A stretch of 64,000 nt of DNA. Origin: Hemicordylus capensis. Its lineage: Eukaryota > Chordata > Lepidosauria > Squamata > Cordylidae. Below are positions 1 to 11,697 of the stretch, in pieces (within the stretch, counting starts at the first letter, position 1; each line of letters begins with the position of its first letter). Under the pieces are notes generated by a model. It made no database searches and was not told where the DNA came from. It was given only the letters and a program-made list of their open reading frames with translations. Made by a program: the position numbers and the translations under genes. The stretch spans positions 9,698,501-9,762,500 of the forward strand of contig NC_069662.1 of NCBI RefSeq assembly GCF_027244095.1, written 5' to 3'.

Positions 1-380
1 GAAAACAGACTGTGTGTTCACTTTTAAAACACCTAATAACGAGCAACAGTACAGGACAATGTGAATGTGTTGTGTACAGTGATTTTATCTACTTCAGGTG
101 TTTTGATATCGCCCTTTGCAAAATAGCCTCAAGGTGCATTGAGAAAAAGATTTTAAAAATACTATAAAACATAACAGCCCAGCCACAATAAAAAGCAGCA
201 GATAAAAACGTAACACATAACCCAATGAAACCATCCACTTCAAAAGACACACAGAGACAGGAAAAAAGAACATCAGATGAAAGGCAAATGCTAAAAGGGT
301 GTCTCCCAACACCATTAAAAGCCATTTAAAGGTATGTGAGAATGGGATGGACTTTGGTAGCTAAAAGGAAACTGAGACGG
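1..380 (-). repeat. L2-like LINE 3' end, truncated by the window edge
   Basis: A-rich sequence with AAAAGCAGCAGATAAAA and a CAAAATAGCCTCAAGG block; the same layout recurs at 2462-2960 and 26800-27110 and ends like L2-type 3' UTRs. No coding sequence survives. Confidence 0.4.
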
Positions 381-540
381 CACCTGGCAAACCTGCCCTT
401 GAAGGATGTCCTGGAGTTTGGACCATGCAAAAGACCTTCTCTTTGATTATTCCATGAGCCAGGCCCACAAATATTGACCACTGGGGACCAATGCTCGTTG
501 TGATTTTTGGCCCGCCCCCAGAGATGGAAAATGGGCAATA

Positions 541-885
541 CAAATACAAAGAATATTTATATACTGCTTTTCATCAGAAGTTCCAAAGTGGTTTACATAG
601 AACACAATAAGTAAGTATGTAAATAAATAAGATGGCTCCTTGTCTCCAAAGGGCTCACAATCTAAAAAAAGGGAACATAAGAGAGAGACCAGCAACAGCC
701 ACTGGAGGGATGCTGTGCCGGGGATGGATAGGGCCGGGGATGGATCTCTGCCTGCTCAATAAAGAGAATCATCGCTTTAAAAAGGTGCCTCTCTGCTCAG
801 TTAGCAGGTGTATTGTAAACTGCCGAGAGACTTGTATTTGGGGCAGTATATAAATATGTTAAATAAATCAATACAATCCTTAGAA
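541..885. repeat. LINE/SINE 3'-tail fragment with ATATTTATATACTGCTTTTC
   Basis: The block around 560-580 recurs at 41035-41060, and CTTTAAAAAGGTGCCTCT recurs near 58003. The end resembles a GGGCAGTATATAAATATG LINE tail. Family not identified. Confidence 0.4.
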
Positions 886-999
886 TTGTTACACTCATTT
901 ACAGCTTTTCGTGTGTCATCATCCCTTCATTTCTATCCCCAAATAATCTGGGTAAAATTGCAGTCATGTTTGCACATAGGAAAGGGTTAAGATCAGGAT

Positions 1000-1200
1000 T
1001 AGGCTGGGGCGGCCCCATTTGCAAGCTAAACCACGGACTCCGAGACCGGAGTCAGACGCAGGGGGCTTGGCTGGGGGGCGAGGTGTGGCCCCTGATGAGC
1101 GGCAGCCCATGTTCTTTGAACCCCGTTTGCACATTGGTGGCTCCGCCCCTGCCAGGGCCGGCTGCAGCTTTCCTACGCTCCTAGGATTAGGGTCAGGGTT
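1000..1200 (-). repeat. GC-rich MITE, GGGGCGGAGCCACC family (copy 1)
   Basis: The reverse complement carries GGCGGAGCCACCAA and GGTTCAAAGAAC, shared with 10385-10560, 29975-30470 and, more weakly, 16211-16345. Confidence 0.45.
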
Positions 1201-1385
1201 AGGATAACAAATTGTTGTGCTCTCTCCATAGAGTAATCTTTGGAGGACATGCCGGCCAATTTCCATTTCCGTTCCTCTGACAGCATCGGTAACACTCTAT
1301 AGTCCTTTTTGTGCTTTTAACATTTTTTGAAACACCATTGCAAATGTGGCCGCTGCAGACAATAAATCGGCTGCTGTCAGGACAA

Positions 1386-1880
1386 TTAAGGGGTGTGAAT
1401 GGAACCATTTCAGCCGGTTTGGTTCGAATCTGAATAGGATAAATCGGCTGCTGTCAGGACAATAACATTATGATAACACAGTGAAAGCTGAAAAATATTG
1501 CAATAAGGGGTGTGAATGGAACCATTTGAACAGGCCCGGCCCGACACGACCTGGCCTGATCTGATCCGGTTCCATGACTGGTCAAATGGGGGGGAGGGGT
1601 TATATTTGTAAAGGGGAGGTAAACCTGGCTCGGGGGATATACTTCGTTTTGGGGGATATACTTGTAAAAGGGAAATCCAGTGTGGGCAAAGGGAAGGTGA
1701 GCAGCGGCGAGTGGCCAGGGTGAGCAGCTCTCCTCACCTCTTGCTACCACAACCTCAGGAATGCCCTTTACCATCCTGAACCAGTTCACCCAAACTGGGC
1801 TCAGTTCAGTTCGATCACGGACCGAACCGCCCCCAGCTTTGGTCCATGATTAAACTTCCGAACTGGCCCTGGTTCGGGAC
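1386..1880. repeat. TAAGGGGTGTGAA-type MITE pair, internally duplicated
   Basis: AAGGGGTGTGAATGGAACCA occurs at 1388 and again at 1506, and AAATCGGCTGCTGTCAGGAC at 1366 and 1441. The interior is rich in CCGGTTCGG and GGCCCGG. It resembles the left ends of the TAGGG elements at 21768, 23621 and 33211. The right end is not clear. Confidence 0.4.
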
Positions 1881-2461
1881 AAACTGTTGATACACACAAT
1901 GCTCTCTCCTATTCTCCATATCTAAGAGCACAGACCTTGTCAAAAATCACAAGGAGCATTTGTCCCCCCCTCCCCACGATGGTACCAGACACCCCAGTTG
2001 GCCACCTGACTAACCCCTGAAAGTGGGGGGCGCCTGAAGAAGAGCCTCTGAGGAGCGGGGCTTTTGCCAGGGGCTAAAAAAGGGCACTTTCTTTTCAGGG
2101 GCAGTCCAAGGCATTTGGCTGCCCGAGGCAAAGGACAATATGACACCCCTCCCCGCTCTGCAACAAGCGGGTTCAACAAGCTTGCCACCCAGCGCCCCTC
2201 CTCACACCCACGCATGAGGCAACCGCCTCACCTTGCCTCAAGGAAGGGACGTCCCTGCTTCTTTGTCACATGACTCCTCGGCAGGCTCGCGTTTGGGAGT
2301 GACTTCGTCTATGCAAGCTTCAGCCTCTGAAAGGACCGGTGCGTTTTAGATGCACACAAAAGGCTCTCCTCAGGCTTGTGTCCGCTCTGCCCCCTCTGTG
2401 AAAAAAGATGCACTAGGAGAATTTAGAAGCCAAATTCTGGGACCTGCCTAAAAGTAAGACA

Positions 2462-2616
2462 ATGTATGTTTTTATGTATTTGATATTGACACCCCAGCTT
2501 TTACAGTTACATCTGCAACGTGACTTACAGCAGTATGAAACAACAATAATAAATCAAGGTGAAAGTGATTATTTTAAAAAACCCATCCTAAGAAGCAATA
2601 AAGCAGCAGATAAGAA

Positions 2617-2653
<37 letters not shown>

Positions 2654-2960
2654 AGGCAATAAAATCAAGGGAAGGCTTAGAGACCACAAAAGCCAAACAC
2701 CCTCTGAAAAAGCAGTATTATCGCTCACTGTCCAAAACCAAGGAGTAAGGGAGCAAAACAGACCTCCTGTGGAGGGGAATCCTGGGGTCTAGATGTCACT
2801 ACCAAGAAAGATCTGTCTTGCATGAGCATGTGCCATACATCAGACATCATGGAGATGCATAACAGGACCTCCGATGATGATGGGAGAGCATGGGGTGGTT
2901 CGTATGGTCACTGAATGTTCATAATTTCCACTGCCACCGCTTTTTATGAGGATAGATATA
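2462..2960 (-). repeat. L2-like LINE 3' end with embedded CA microsatellite
   Basis: Same A-rich, ACAACAATAATAAATCAAGG type of tail as the copies at 1-380 and 26800-27110; no coding sequence. Confidence 0.4.
2619..2652. repeat. (AC)n microsatellite
   Basis: About 17 dinucleotide units, uninterrupted. Confidence 0.95.
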
Positions 2961-3174
2961 GAGTTATTCTTGAAATTAAGCCCCATTCCAGACCCTGACA
3001 CGGTTGGGAAGCTGCCAAGGCCCCCAGTGCCCTCACAGGGCCCCCCTGCCTACTTCTGCCCTTGACTGTCCCAGCATGAACTAGCATGGCTTCTGCAAGG
3101 GAAAGTCTTGCCTCACCAACCTTTTGGAGTTCTTTGAGAGTGTCAACAGGTATGTGGATAAAGGTGATCCAGTT

Positions 3175-3388
3175 TTGTTATTTTCTATCCCGCTCTTCCT
3201 CCATAGAGCCCAGAGCAGTGTACTACATACTTAAGTTTCTCCTCACAACAACCCTGTGAAGTAGGTTAGACTGAGAGAGAAGTGACTGGCCCAGAGTCAC
3301 CCAGCTAGTTTCATGGCTGAATGGGGATTTGAACTCTGGCCTCCTCGGTCCTAGTCCAGCACTCTAACCACTACACCACGCTGGCTCA
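3175..3388 (-). mobile_element. SINE-B (tRNA-headed SINE) nested in the CR1 element
   Basis: The minus strand begins with a tRNA-like head (GTGTAGTGGTTAGAGTGCTG) and ends in the GAGGAAGAGCGGGATAGAAAA tail. A short CAGTT target duplication is visible. Confidence 0.85.
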
Positions 3389-4237
3389 GTTGACATAGTA
3401 CCTGGTCTTCCAAAGAGCTTTTGACAAAGTTCCCCACCAAAGGCTCTTGAGTAAACTTAGCAGTCATAGGATAAGGAGATAGGTTCATGTGTGGATTGGT
3501 AACTGGTTGAAGGGCAGGAAACGGAGTGTAGGAATAAATGGACAGCATTCACAGTGGAGGGAAGCAGGAAGTGGGATCTCCCAGGGATCGGTGCTGGGAC
3601 CAGTGCTTTTTAACATGTTCATAAATGATCAAGAAGTTGGGGTAATCAGTGAAGTGGCCAAATTTGCAGATGACACTAAACTATTTAGGGTCGTGAAATC
3701 CAAAACAGATTGTTAGGAGCTCCAAAAGGATCTCTCCAAACTCAGTGAGTGGGTGACAAAATGGCAAATGCAGTTCACTGTAAACAAGTGTAAAGCGATA
3801 CATATTTGGGCAAGAAGAAACCCCAAATTAACATATTCACAGATGGGGTCAGAGCTGTCAGTGATTGACCAGGAGAGAGATCTTAGGCTTGTGGTGAACA
3901 GCTCATTGAAAATGTTGACACAGTGCATGGCAGTTGTGCAAAAGGCCACTTCCATGCTAGAGATAATTAGGAAAGGGATTGAAAATAAAAATGGTAATAT
4001 TATAATGCGCTTAAACAAAACTATGGAGCGGCCACATCTGGAGTACTGTGTACAGTTCTCATCAACCTATCTTTAAAAGGACATTGTAGAACTGGAAAAG
4101 ATGCAGAAAAGGGTAACAAAGATGATCAGAGGCCTAGAGCACCTTTCTTATGAGGCAAGGCTATGACACCTGGGGCTTTTTAGTTTGGAAGAGGGGATTA
4201 TGGGGAGAAATGATAGAGGTGTATAAAATTATTCATG

Positions 4238-4240
<3 letters not shown>

Positions 4241-4297
<57 letters not shown>
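4241..4297 (+). repeat. (GA)n microsatellite inside the CR1 element
   Basis: Over 25 uninterrupted GA units. Confidence 0.95.
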
Positions 4298-4300
<3 letters not shown>

Positions 4301-4728
4301 AAAAAGATATTTTTCTCTTGCTTTCACAACACTAGAACCAGGGGTCATCTCATGAAACTGAAAGCCAGGAAATTTAGGACCAACAATACTTTTTCATATA
4401 GTGCATAATTAATCTATGGAATTCTCTGCCCTGGGATATGGTGATGGCCACTAGCCTGGATGGCTTTAAAAGGGGCTCAGACAAATTCATGGAGGACATG
4501 TCTATCAATGGCTACTGGTCTGGTGGCTGTAAGCCACCACCAGCCTCAGAATCAAGATGCCTTTAAATACCAGTTGGGGAGCAACAGCAAGAGAGAGGGC
4601 ATGCCCTCACCTCTTGATTTTGGGCTTCTCAGAAGCATCTGGTGGGCTTCTGCATGAAATAGGATGCTGGACTAGATAGGCCTTGGGCTTGATCCAGCAG
4701 GGCTGTTCTTAGGTTCTTATGATTGGGC

Positions 4729-5314
4729 CTGGCTGCCATTTTCCCTTCACAACAATGTGTTCATTGTTGCTTGACAACTTATTGCTTGATAACCGGCTGG
4801 ATTCCTCCTTTAACCTCCCTTCCTGGAGAGAAGATGCCAGCCAAGGCCTTCGATTTGTCCTTGGTGGGAGCGGATAATGATTAACTTTCTGGGGCCATGG
4901 GTGACGCAGGTATCCTTTCTCACCTGTGGCGCTTTCCCGAAGTCCCACCACTCCCCACTACAAATATGGGATAAGGAGGGGAAAAAGATTTGTTGTGTAT
5001 CTGTCAAGAGGGTGGGAGGTGTTGAGGTTTGATCACGGTAACTCGGCCTTGTGACGTCTCAGAGGGGTGGTGTGACACCAGCCTCAGCCGGAATCGGGTT
5101 TATCCTGGTGGTAGAGGATCAGTGGTAGTTTCCTCACTATATAGAGAGCTGGACTAAGTGGCTTTCTGCTCCTCTTCACACACTGAGTTCTGCTTCTGGT
5201 TGAGCTTAGTAGCTGCAAAGAAATGCTGGGCAAGAGACACCGAACTAGGCGAGTCAGTCACAACTCGTGGACTGAAATCCATTAGCAGCTCAGAGAATTC
5301 ACAACTCATTATGC
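4729..5314. other. No gene or repeat recognised
   Basis: Mixed-composition sequence without convincing coding potential or similarity to other parts of the window. Confidence 0.4.
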
Positions 5315-5320
5315 CTGACC

Positions 5321-5630
5321 AGTGCTACTGTGACATCAGAGCAACTAGGCCAATGGCAGCCCGAAGACATCAGGAGTAATATTCCTGCCCAGTGCTACTG
5401 TGATATCAGAGCAGCTAGGCCAATGGCAGCCCGAAGACATCAGGAGTAATATTCCTGCCCAGTGCTACTGTGACATCAGAGCAGCTAGGCCAACAGCAGC
5501 CCAGGAAGACCAAGACCATATGACTGTTTGGTGCTGCTGCAACATCAGAGTACTTGAGCCATTGGCAGCTTAATGGGGGCAGGGGGGTGGGGCAGAGCTT
5601 CAGTGACATCACAGCAGATCAGCCAATCAG
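5321..5630. repeat. 70-bp tandem repeat, about 3 clear and 1-2 decayed units
   Basis: AGTGCTACTGTGA recurs at 5321, 5391 and 5461, exactly 70 bp apart, with AGGCCAATGGCAGCCCGAAG in the first two units. Diverged units follow at about 5530 (GGTGCTGCTGCAACATCAGA) and 5600. Confidence 0.85.
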
Positions 5631-6412
5631 AAATGGGCAAAGAGGTTTTAGAGAGAGAGCACAGCAGTGCAGGAGGACTTTACAGCGCTCATATCCCATT
5701 GTATAGGCAGGCCTTTTATTGGGGCTTATGTAACTGCGGATCAGCAGCTTAAGTTTAACAACAGCAAATATTCACATGAAAAAGAAAAACACAACCCATA
5801 CCTCTCCCAGATTTGGCACCAACGGCACGGGGAAGGAAGCATCCCATTTCACCCCTCCTGTGCTACTTAGAAACCTGATGCCTTTCAAGTGGCTCTTTTT
5901 CTGGTACTTGTTCTATTTCAGAAGTCTAATCCAAGGAGGGGGAATGTTGAGAAGGAGTCTTTTCCCTAAAGGTTACACATACACACACAGAGAGAGGCAA
6001 TTTAACTGTCTTTTATCTATTCCTGCCAAATTGATGTTGTGCCAGCATCAAGGCATATTATTATAAATAATATAATAATAAAAATCTTGCCATTTATCCA
6101 GGGTGTTTTTCAAACTTCCCTGCTTTATAAAGCTGTTTTGAGCAGTGACGTTTGATTCCCTGGAAAATATCCCAATGCTGGTTTCCATCGTGAATCAAGA
6201 GAGGCCATGTCTGGAGAGAACCGGAGTGGTATTGCATCCTCTTTATGCAGCTGGCTAACTTCAGAACACTTTGCTTTTATCTACAGTTGCTTGGGAGCAT
6301 GCCCCATTAATTTCAATAGCATCTTCCAGCAAGCATGTTCAAAACCATAGGATCATCGGTCTCATTGGTGGAAGTATTCGCTTGAGAAGTATCTTCAATG
6401 GACAGGTGCTTT
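5631..6412. other. No gene recognised
   Basis: AT-rich, no splice-linked frame and no clear repeat family. Confidence 0.35.
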
Positions 6413-6450
6413 GGGGCCGTAGCTCAGTGGCAGAACATCTGGTTGGCATG
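6413..6450 (+). repeat. tRNA-derived SINE head fragment
   Basis: GGGGCCGTAGCTCAGTGGCA is a tRNA box A-type head. It is cut off where a minus-strand SINE-A copy begins. Confidence 0.6.
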
Positions 6451-6754
6451 TACATAGGAACATAGGAAGCTGCCTTATACTGAGTCAGACCATTGGTCTA
6501 TCTAGCTCAGTATTGTCTTCACAGACTGGCAGCAGCTTCTCCAAGGTTGCAGGCAGGAATCTCTCTCAGCCCTATCTTGGAGATGCTTCCAGGGAGGGAA
6601 CTTGGAACCTAGATGCTCTTCCCAGAGCGGCTCCATCCCCTAAGGGGAATATCTTACAGTGCCCACACATGTGGCCTCCCATTCAGATGCAACCAGGGCA
6701 GACCCTGCTTAGCTAAGGGGACAAGTCATGCTTGCAACTGCAAGACCAGCTCTT
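6451..6754 (-). mobile_element. SINE-A (5S rRNA-derived SINE), near full length
   Basis: The minus strand runs from GAGCTGGTCTTG through the 5S-like block (AAGCAGGGTC) to CTTCCTATGTTCCTATGT. Confidence 0.8.
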
Positions 6755-7595
6755 TCAAACCCCTTCCCCCTCAGAAAGCCGTGAAATGGCTGCTGAGAAA
6801 AGGAAAGAGTTGTGACTGTCTTGAGGGAGCATTCTTCAAGCAGAGACATTTCCTGATTTTTGTCCAAGCCTTTCTTTCCCAATCCCTGCCACAGAGTTTT
6901 ATTAGCTCCACCCACCTGCCTGTCTGTTAAACTGCACTCTGAGCTCACAAACATTCCATCCCATTGACTAACACTGGCCGGGGGGGGGGCAGTTTGAGTG
7001 ATTTGAGACCACCTTTGTGTAGAATCCAGAGGAGAGTTATGACACACAAGGACAAGGCAGTGGAGTAGAATCAGGAATATTAATGGTTTAATGAAATAGA
7101 TCTTATTTACAGAGAGGCAAGTGCAGACTGCTTCTTGCTGCTAGTTGTTTGTCAGCCCCACTTTTGCTCCAGGACTGGACTAACAGTACCTAAAGCACCA
7201 TTCAAAAGCTGGCCTGGATCAAGGAATAGATTAACCAAAAACACCACACTAGTCAGGGATGATGAGAGCAGTAATCCAATAAGAGCTGTAGGGCCAAAGA
7301 TCTAAAAAAGATTTTTAGATCTTTTTTTAGATTTTTAGATCCAAAGATTTGCAGCCCTGATCTAAGAAGAGACAGCGGAGAATCTTAGTCCAACTTGCCA
7401 GGCAATGCAATCGAGTCTTTGATGCACTTGATGGAGCTGGCTGTTACCTGATCTCTGAAAGATCACACAATAAGGCAGGTGTAGTCTAGGCTTTGTTTTT
7501 CTCTATATGCTGCTTTTTACTAAGAAAGCAGGGCAGGCTCTTTTTCAAAGAAGAGAGAGACCCCTTTTCCCTGTAGCACATCTCTAGACATACTA
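6755..7595. other. No gene recognised; local inverted repeat at 7300-7345
   Basis: Mostly unique sequence. A short stretch alternates AAAAAGATTTTTAGATC and its complement, giving a self-complementary cluster of about 45 bp. Confidence 0.4.
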
Positions 7596-8278
7596 CAGGC
7601 TGAGTATCCCTAATCCGGACATCCAAAATCCGGAATGCTCCAAAATCCAGAAACCACCATGGCTTTTTTTTTTTTTTAGTAAGTACAAAACATGATTTTC
7701 ACATGAAATCTGAATTCCATCTCCACCTAAAATGCCATTTTTGAGTCTAACGTGACCAGCAACATTACTGCATTGAACATTTTTCTCGCAATTAGTTTTC
7801 ATTACATTTAATGAAATGTAATGAAACAACTACCTGTAGTTATTATTATTATTATTATATTTATATCCCACTCTTCCTCCAAGGAGCCCAGGTGTACTAC
7901 ATACTTGAGTTTCTCTTTCACAACAACCCTGTGAAGTAGGTTAGGCTGAGAGAGAAGTGACTGGCCCTGAGTCACCCAGCTAGTTTCATGGCTGAATGGG
8001 GATTTGAACTCGGGTCTCCCCGGTCCTAGTCCAGCACTCTAACCACTACACCACGCTGGCTCCTAGTTATCATACATTCAATGCTTATTTGTTTTTATAC
8101 TTCAAATAAAACCTAAAAAATAAAATAAAATACAGTGTACAGTAACCTTCCATGCTTAGACTTGGATCCCATGCCCAAAATATCTCATTACTGTATGCAA
8201 ATATTCCATAATCCGGAAGTGTCCAAAATCTGGAACACTTCTGGTCCCAAGCAGTTCAGATAAGGGATACTCAACCTG
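7596..8278. mobile_element. Tigger/pogo-like non-autonomous DNA transposon with TA duplication
   Basis: The left end CAGGCTGAGTATCCCTAATC and the right end GATAAGGGATACTCAACCTG are inverted repeats flanked by TA. Sub-terminal ATCCGGA blocks (TCCAAAATCCGGAA, ATAATCCGGAAGTG) are also inverted. This layout is known from Tigger-type elements. No transposase remains. A SINE-B copy at 7844-8063 interrupts it. Confidence 0.75.
7844..8063 (-). mobile_element. SINE-B nested in the Tigger-like element
   Basis: Flanked by a perfect TAGTTAT duplication (7837-7843 and 8064-8070). Same family as 3175-3388. Confidence 0.88.
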
Positions 8279-8924
8279 TACCACACTAGCCTATGCGAAT
8301 GCAGTCTCTGGAGATGTGTTTTTGGAGCTAGGGGCATTTAACCCTTTTGCCTGTTCAAGAATTGACGTATCAGGAAACACCACGATGCACGTGGAAACCT
8401 GGCCTGGTCCGTAGAGTGCCACAGCTCTCTCTTTGTTTGGCATTTGCTTGCATATTTTGTATCAAAGGGACCAATACAACAACTGCACACACACAATCCT
8501 TGTTGGGTGCTGGAACAGCTCCCTATTGTTTGAAACTGGCTTCCTGCATAGGTCCCTCAACATCACTTCTTCCTCTTCTCTTAAATAAACACTGCTAATG
8601 CCTTTGGGATTGTGCAATGCACCGCCAACCTTCCAATGCCCTCCTACAGCAAGCGGATGTCTGCGGTGCCTGGAATTAGCACCTGTTTTCCCTCTGTCAA
8701 TTCGCAGAAAATCCGAAAACCCTCAGTGGCATTCAGCTCTTGTGAACAGGAAGTGATGTGTTGGCTTAATCGTCTGTGCCAGTTGGAAAAAAAGAACCCT
8801 AAATAAATGACAATCCATCCTCACTATCTTAGCAAAATGTGTATGGTCAGCTCTCCTCTGGGAAACGTTCACCACCTCTCTGCCTATTAACACCAACATA
8901 CTATTGGCCTCATCAGGGTCAATT
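8279..8924. other. No gene recognised
   Basis: No convincing coding frame or repeat. Confidence 0.35.
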
Positions 8925-9244
8925 TACATAGGAACATAGAAAGCTGCCATATGCCGAGTCTGACCATTGGTCCATCCAGCTCAATAGTTGTCTACCCAGA
9001 CTGGCAGTAGCTTCCCCGAGGTTGCAAGCAGGAGTCTCTCTCAGTCCTCTCTGGAGATGCCAAGGAGGGAACTTGGAACCTTCTGCATGCAAACATGCAG
9101 ATGCTCTTCCCAGAGCGGCCCCATCCCCTTAGGGGAATATCTTACGGTGCTCACACATGTAGCCTCCCATCCAAATGCAAACCAGGGTGGACCCTGCTTA
9201 GCAAAGGGGACAATTGATGCTCACTATCACAAGGCCAGCTCTCC
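8925..9244 (-). mobile_element. SINE-A copy
   Basis: Same family as 6451-6754, near full length, with extra CATGCAAACATGCAG in the middle. Confidence 0.8.
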
Positions 9245-9519
9245 TCAACAGACAGTCAGTGTGACACAACTATATTTCTTCTTTCAAAACACTGATTGCA
9301 GGGAGCCCTAATCTCCATCAAAGCCATCGTACAGAGAGAGAAGTTCCAACTCCTTCCCTCTAAGCAACAGCTCTGATCCAAATCTCTCCCACAAAGCTGC
9401 AATTAAGCAGTGGCAACTCAAGATCTCTACGCACTGGAGGCAGGGCGCTAAATGCCACCCTCCTGTGCACACCACTCTCCTCCCCACTTTTTTTTGGCCT
9501 ATTTTCTGCATGGAAAGTA

Positions 9520-9935
9520 CCCTTGCTATCTGTGTGTCCTTCTGTCCATTTATTTATTTTTTACATTTTATATCCCACTCTTCCTCCAAGGAGCTCAGAG
9601 TGGTGTACTACATACTTAGGTTCCTCCTCACAACAACCCTGTGAAGTAGGTTAGGCTGAGAGAGAAGTGACTGGCCCAGAGTCACCCAGCAAGGATCATG
9701 GCTGAATGGGGATTTGAACTTGGGTCTCCCCGGCCCTAGTCCAGCACTCTAACCACTACACCACACTGTCCATCCGTGTGTGTGTCCAACTTTGCAATGC
9801 CTGCACCAATCTGCACCAAATTTGGTACAGATGTTGTGCCACATAGGGACATCTGAATGGCATGGTTTGTTATGTCATGCACCCCAATCCAATACGGTGG
9901 CCACACAGAATATAGGCAAATTAGTTCTTACTTGA
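9520..9935. repeat. AACCAAATTTGGTACAG-type repeat, copy 1, interrupted by SINE-B
   Basis: GCAATGCCTGCACCAA and CACCAAATTTGGTACAG match the tandem copies at 15530-16205. Class unknown. Confidence 0.5.
9550..9765 (-). mobile_element. SINE-B with clear target duplication
   Basis: CTGTCCAT occurs at 9542-9549 and 9766-9773, which fixes the element at 216 bp. Confidence 0.9.
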
Positions 9936-10384
9936 ATTGTTTGTGTAAAGTGTGTAGGGTTTTTTTTGGGGGGGGGGCATCTTATCACCTTGCTGGCACA
10001 CCAATAATCTGCTTGCTGAGGTGATAGCTTCACTTTGCCTCATGAAAGGGCTGTCCCTGCCATTAACCTTAGAAGGGTAAAGTTATGGGCACAAATACTG
10101 TTCCCATAAGGTTTTCTCTCTGGGAGAATAGCAGTTCCTGGGAGTGTGGTTTAAATTGGGGAATTGGCCTGGGGGGGCAAGAGGTTAACCCCATGTTTTA
10201 GCCCTGATCTAAATCACGGCTTCCCACATCCGATGGTTTGAAAAGAAAAAGATGTCGGGACTTCCACCAGTGGAATCCCCGTGCCTCCGACTCAGTGAGT
10301 GGAGGTGTTTCTGTATGTGATAGCAAAGTGGTGTGCGGGGGAACTCGTTTGCCCATCTTTCCAGTATCCCTTGATGGAGGAGAG

Positions 10385-10560
10385 CTGAGGGGCGGAGCCA
10401 CTGTTGCGCGAATGGGTTCAAAGAACCTGGGCCGCCACGCTCAGGGGCCGTGCCTTGCACCCCAGCCACACCCTGAGGGTGTGGTTTCAGTCACAAATGG
10501 GGCCACATGCCACATCAGCCCAGCACCCTGCCTTTTAAAGTATCTCCCTGCCTTTTAAAG
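10385..10560 (+). repeat. GC-rich MITE, GGGGCGGAGCCACC family (copy 2)
   Basis: GGGGCGGAGCCACTGTTG and GGGTTCAAAGAACC are shared with 29975. CTGCCTTTTAAAGTA is repeated at 10528, 10547 and 10583. Confidence 0.55.
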
Positions 10561-10809
10561 TAGGTAGTAGGGATGCACCTCCCTGCCTTTTAAAGTAGGG
10601 AGAGACACTCCTGGCCGTGCAGCAAACTCAGCACTGGCCGAAATTTCCTCGCAAATGGGGTGCGCAGCCCTGTTTGCAACCCAAACCACGCCCCTTGCAT
10701 CTGATGTCAGGTGCAGGGGGCGTGTCTGTGGGGGGGGCGGAGTCCGTTGGTGGCCTGTTGAACTGGGGCCACTGCTGGCCTCCCTACACCAGTGGGAGAG
10801 CTGGTCTAT

Positions 10810-11111
10810 GGGAGGAGAGCTGTTCTTGTAGAAGCAAGCATGAACTGTCCCCTTTGCAAAGCAGGCTCTTCCCTGGTTTTCATTTGAATGGGAGACTACA
10901 TGTGTGAGCACTGTTAAGATATTCCCCTTATGGGATGGGGAATGTCTCCAATGCAGAATGTCCCAAGTTCCCTCCCTGGCAGCATCTCCAAGATAGGGCT
11001 GAGAGAGACTCCTTTCTGCAGCCTTGGAGAAGCTGCTGCCAGTCTGTGTAGACAATCCTGAGCTAGATGGAACAATGGTCTGACTCAGTATAATGCAGCT
11101 TCCTATGTTCC
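10810..11111 (+). mobile_element. SINE-A copy
   Basis: Runs from GGAGGAGAGCTGTTCTTGTA through AATGGGAGACTACATG to CTTCCTATGTTC. Confidence 0.8.
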
Positions 11112-11147
11112 TCCCTGCCTCTCTCACTCAATCTTTTCTATACTGCA

Positions 11148-11272
11148 GAGGTTCTCAAACTTCAGTATCCAGATGTTGGACTACAACTCTCATCATCCAC
11201 AACCATTGCAGTTGGGGATGATGGGAGTTGTATTCCAACATCTGGGGACCCATTTGAAAAGCACAATTGAAA
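11148..11272. repeat. Palindromic ACTACAACTCCCA MITE
   Basis: GACTACAACTCTCATCATCC and GATGATGGGAGTTGTATTCC form inverted arms around a short loop. Confidence 0.75.
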
Positions 11273-11697
11273 TAACATCCTCTTCCACCCCATGTAACTC
11301 CTGTTCTAGCTTTTTCTCGATCCTTATCCTCCATTAAAAGCAGTTATACAAGTTCTCGTAAATAAGTGAGACTCCCACTCTGTCAGTAATTCCTCTTCCT
11401 GGAATCATATGGAAATATGCAAGGTGAGTGAATGTGGGAGGACAGATATCTGGATTCCAACGTGTCAAATGGAACTGCAGCAATGTGAAGGTTTATTTAA
11501 TTTTTTTTAAAAGACAGAATCTTAAAATTTGTGTGTTGAAATACAAACTGTGTCTTTAGATTTGGACTTTGGAATACACCCTGGATACCTCTCAGAGCTT
11601 TTGGTAGGAGAAAGCTTGAAGTTCCCACTGGCTGAAACCCAAATTTTTCAGCATCATGAGGAATCGGATCAGCCGGGTACTAGAACAGCTAAAGACA

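Larger units (their letters stand above)
3070..4728 (+). mobile_element. CR1/L3-type LINE, 3' half, interrupted by a SINE
   Basis: Translates in pieces to CR1 reverse transcriptase: SVLGPVLFNMFIND, then KFADDTKLF (the A/F-ADD catalytic motif at about 3660-3690), and further LEYCVQ. It continues to the family's 3' end (GATGCTGGACTAGATAGGCC, GTTCTTATG). It is 5' truncated. A SINE-B copy at about 3175-3388 splits the open frame, and at least one stop (TGTTAG near 3712) plus a (GA)n expansion break it further. The element is dead and moderately old. Confidence 0.85.

Noticed and set aside
10555-11127. 190-codon minus-strand frame
   Set aside because: It is the antisense reading of a SINE-A copy; the same peptide pattern recurs at every SINE-A.
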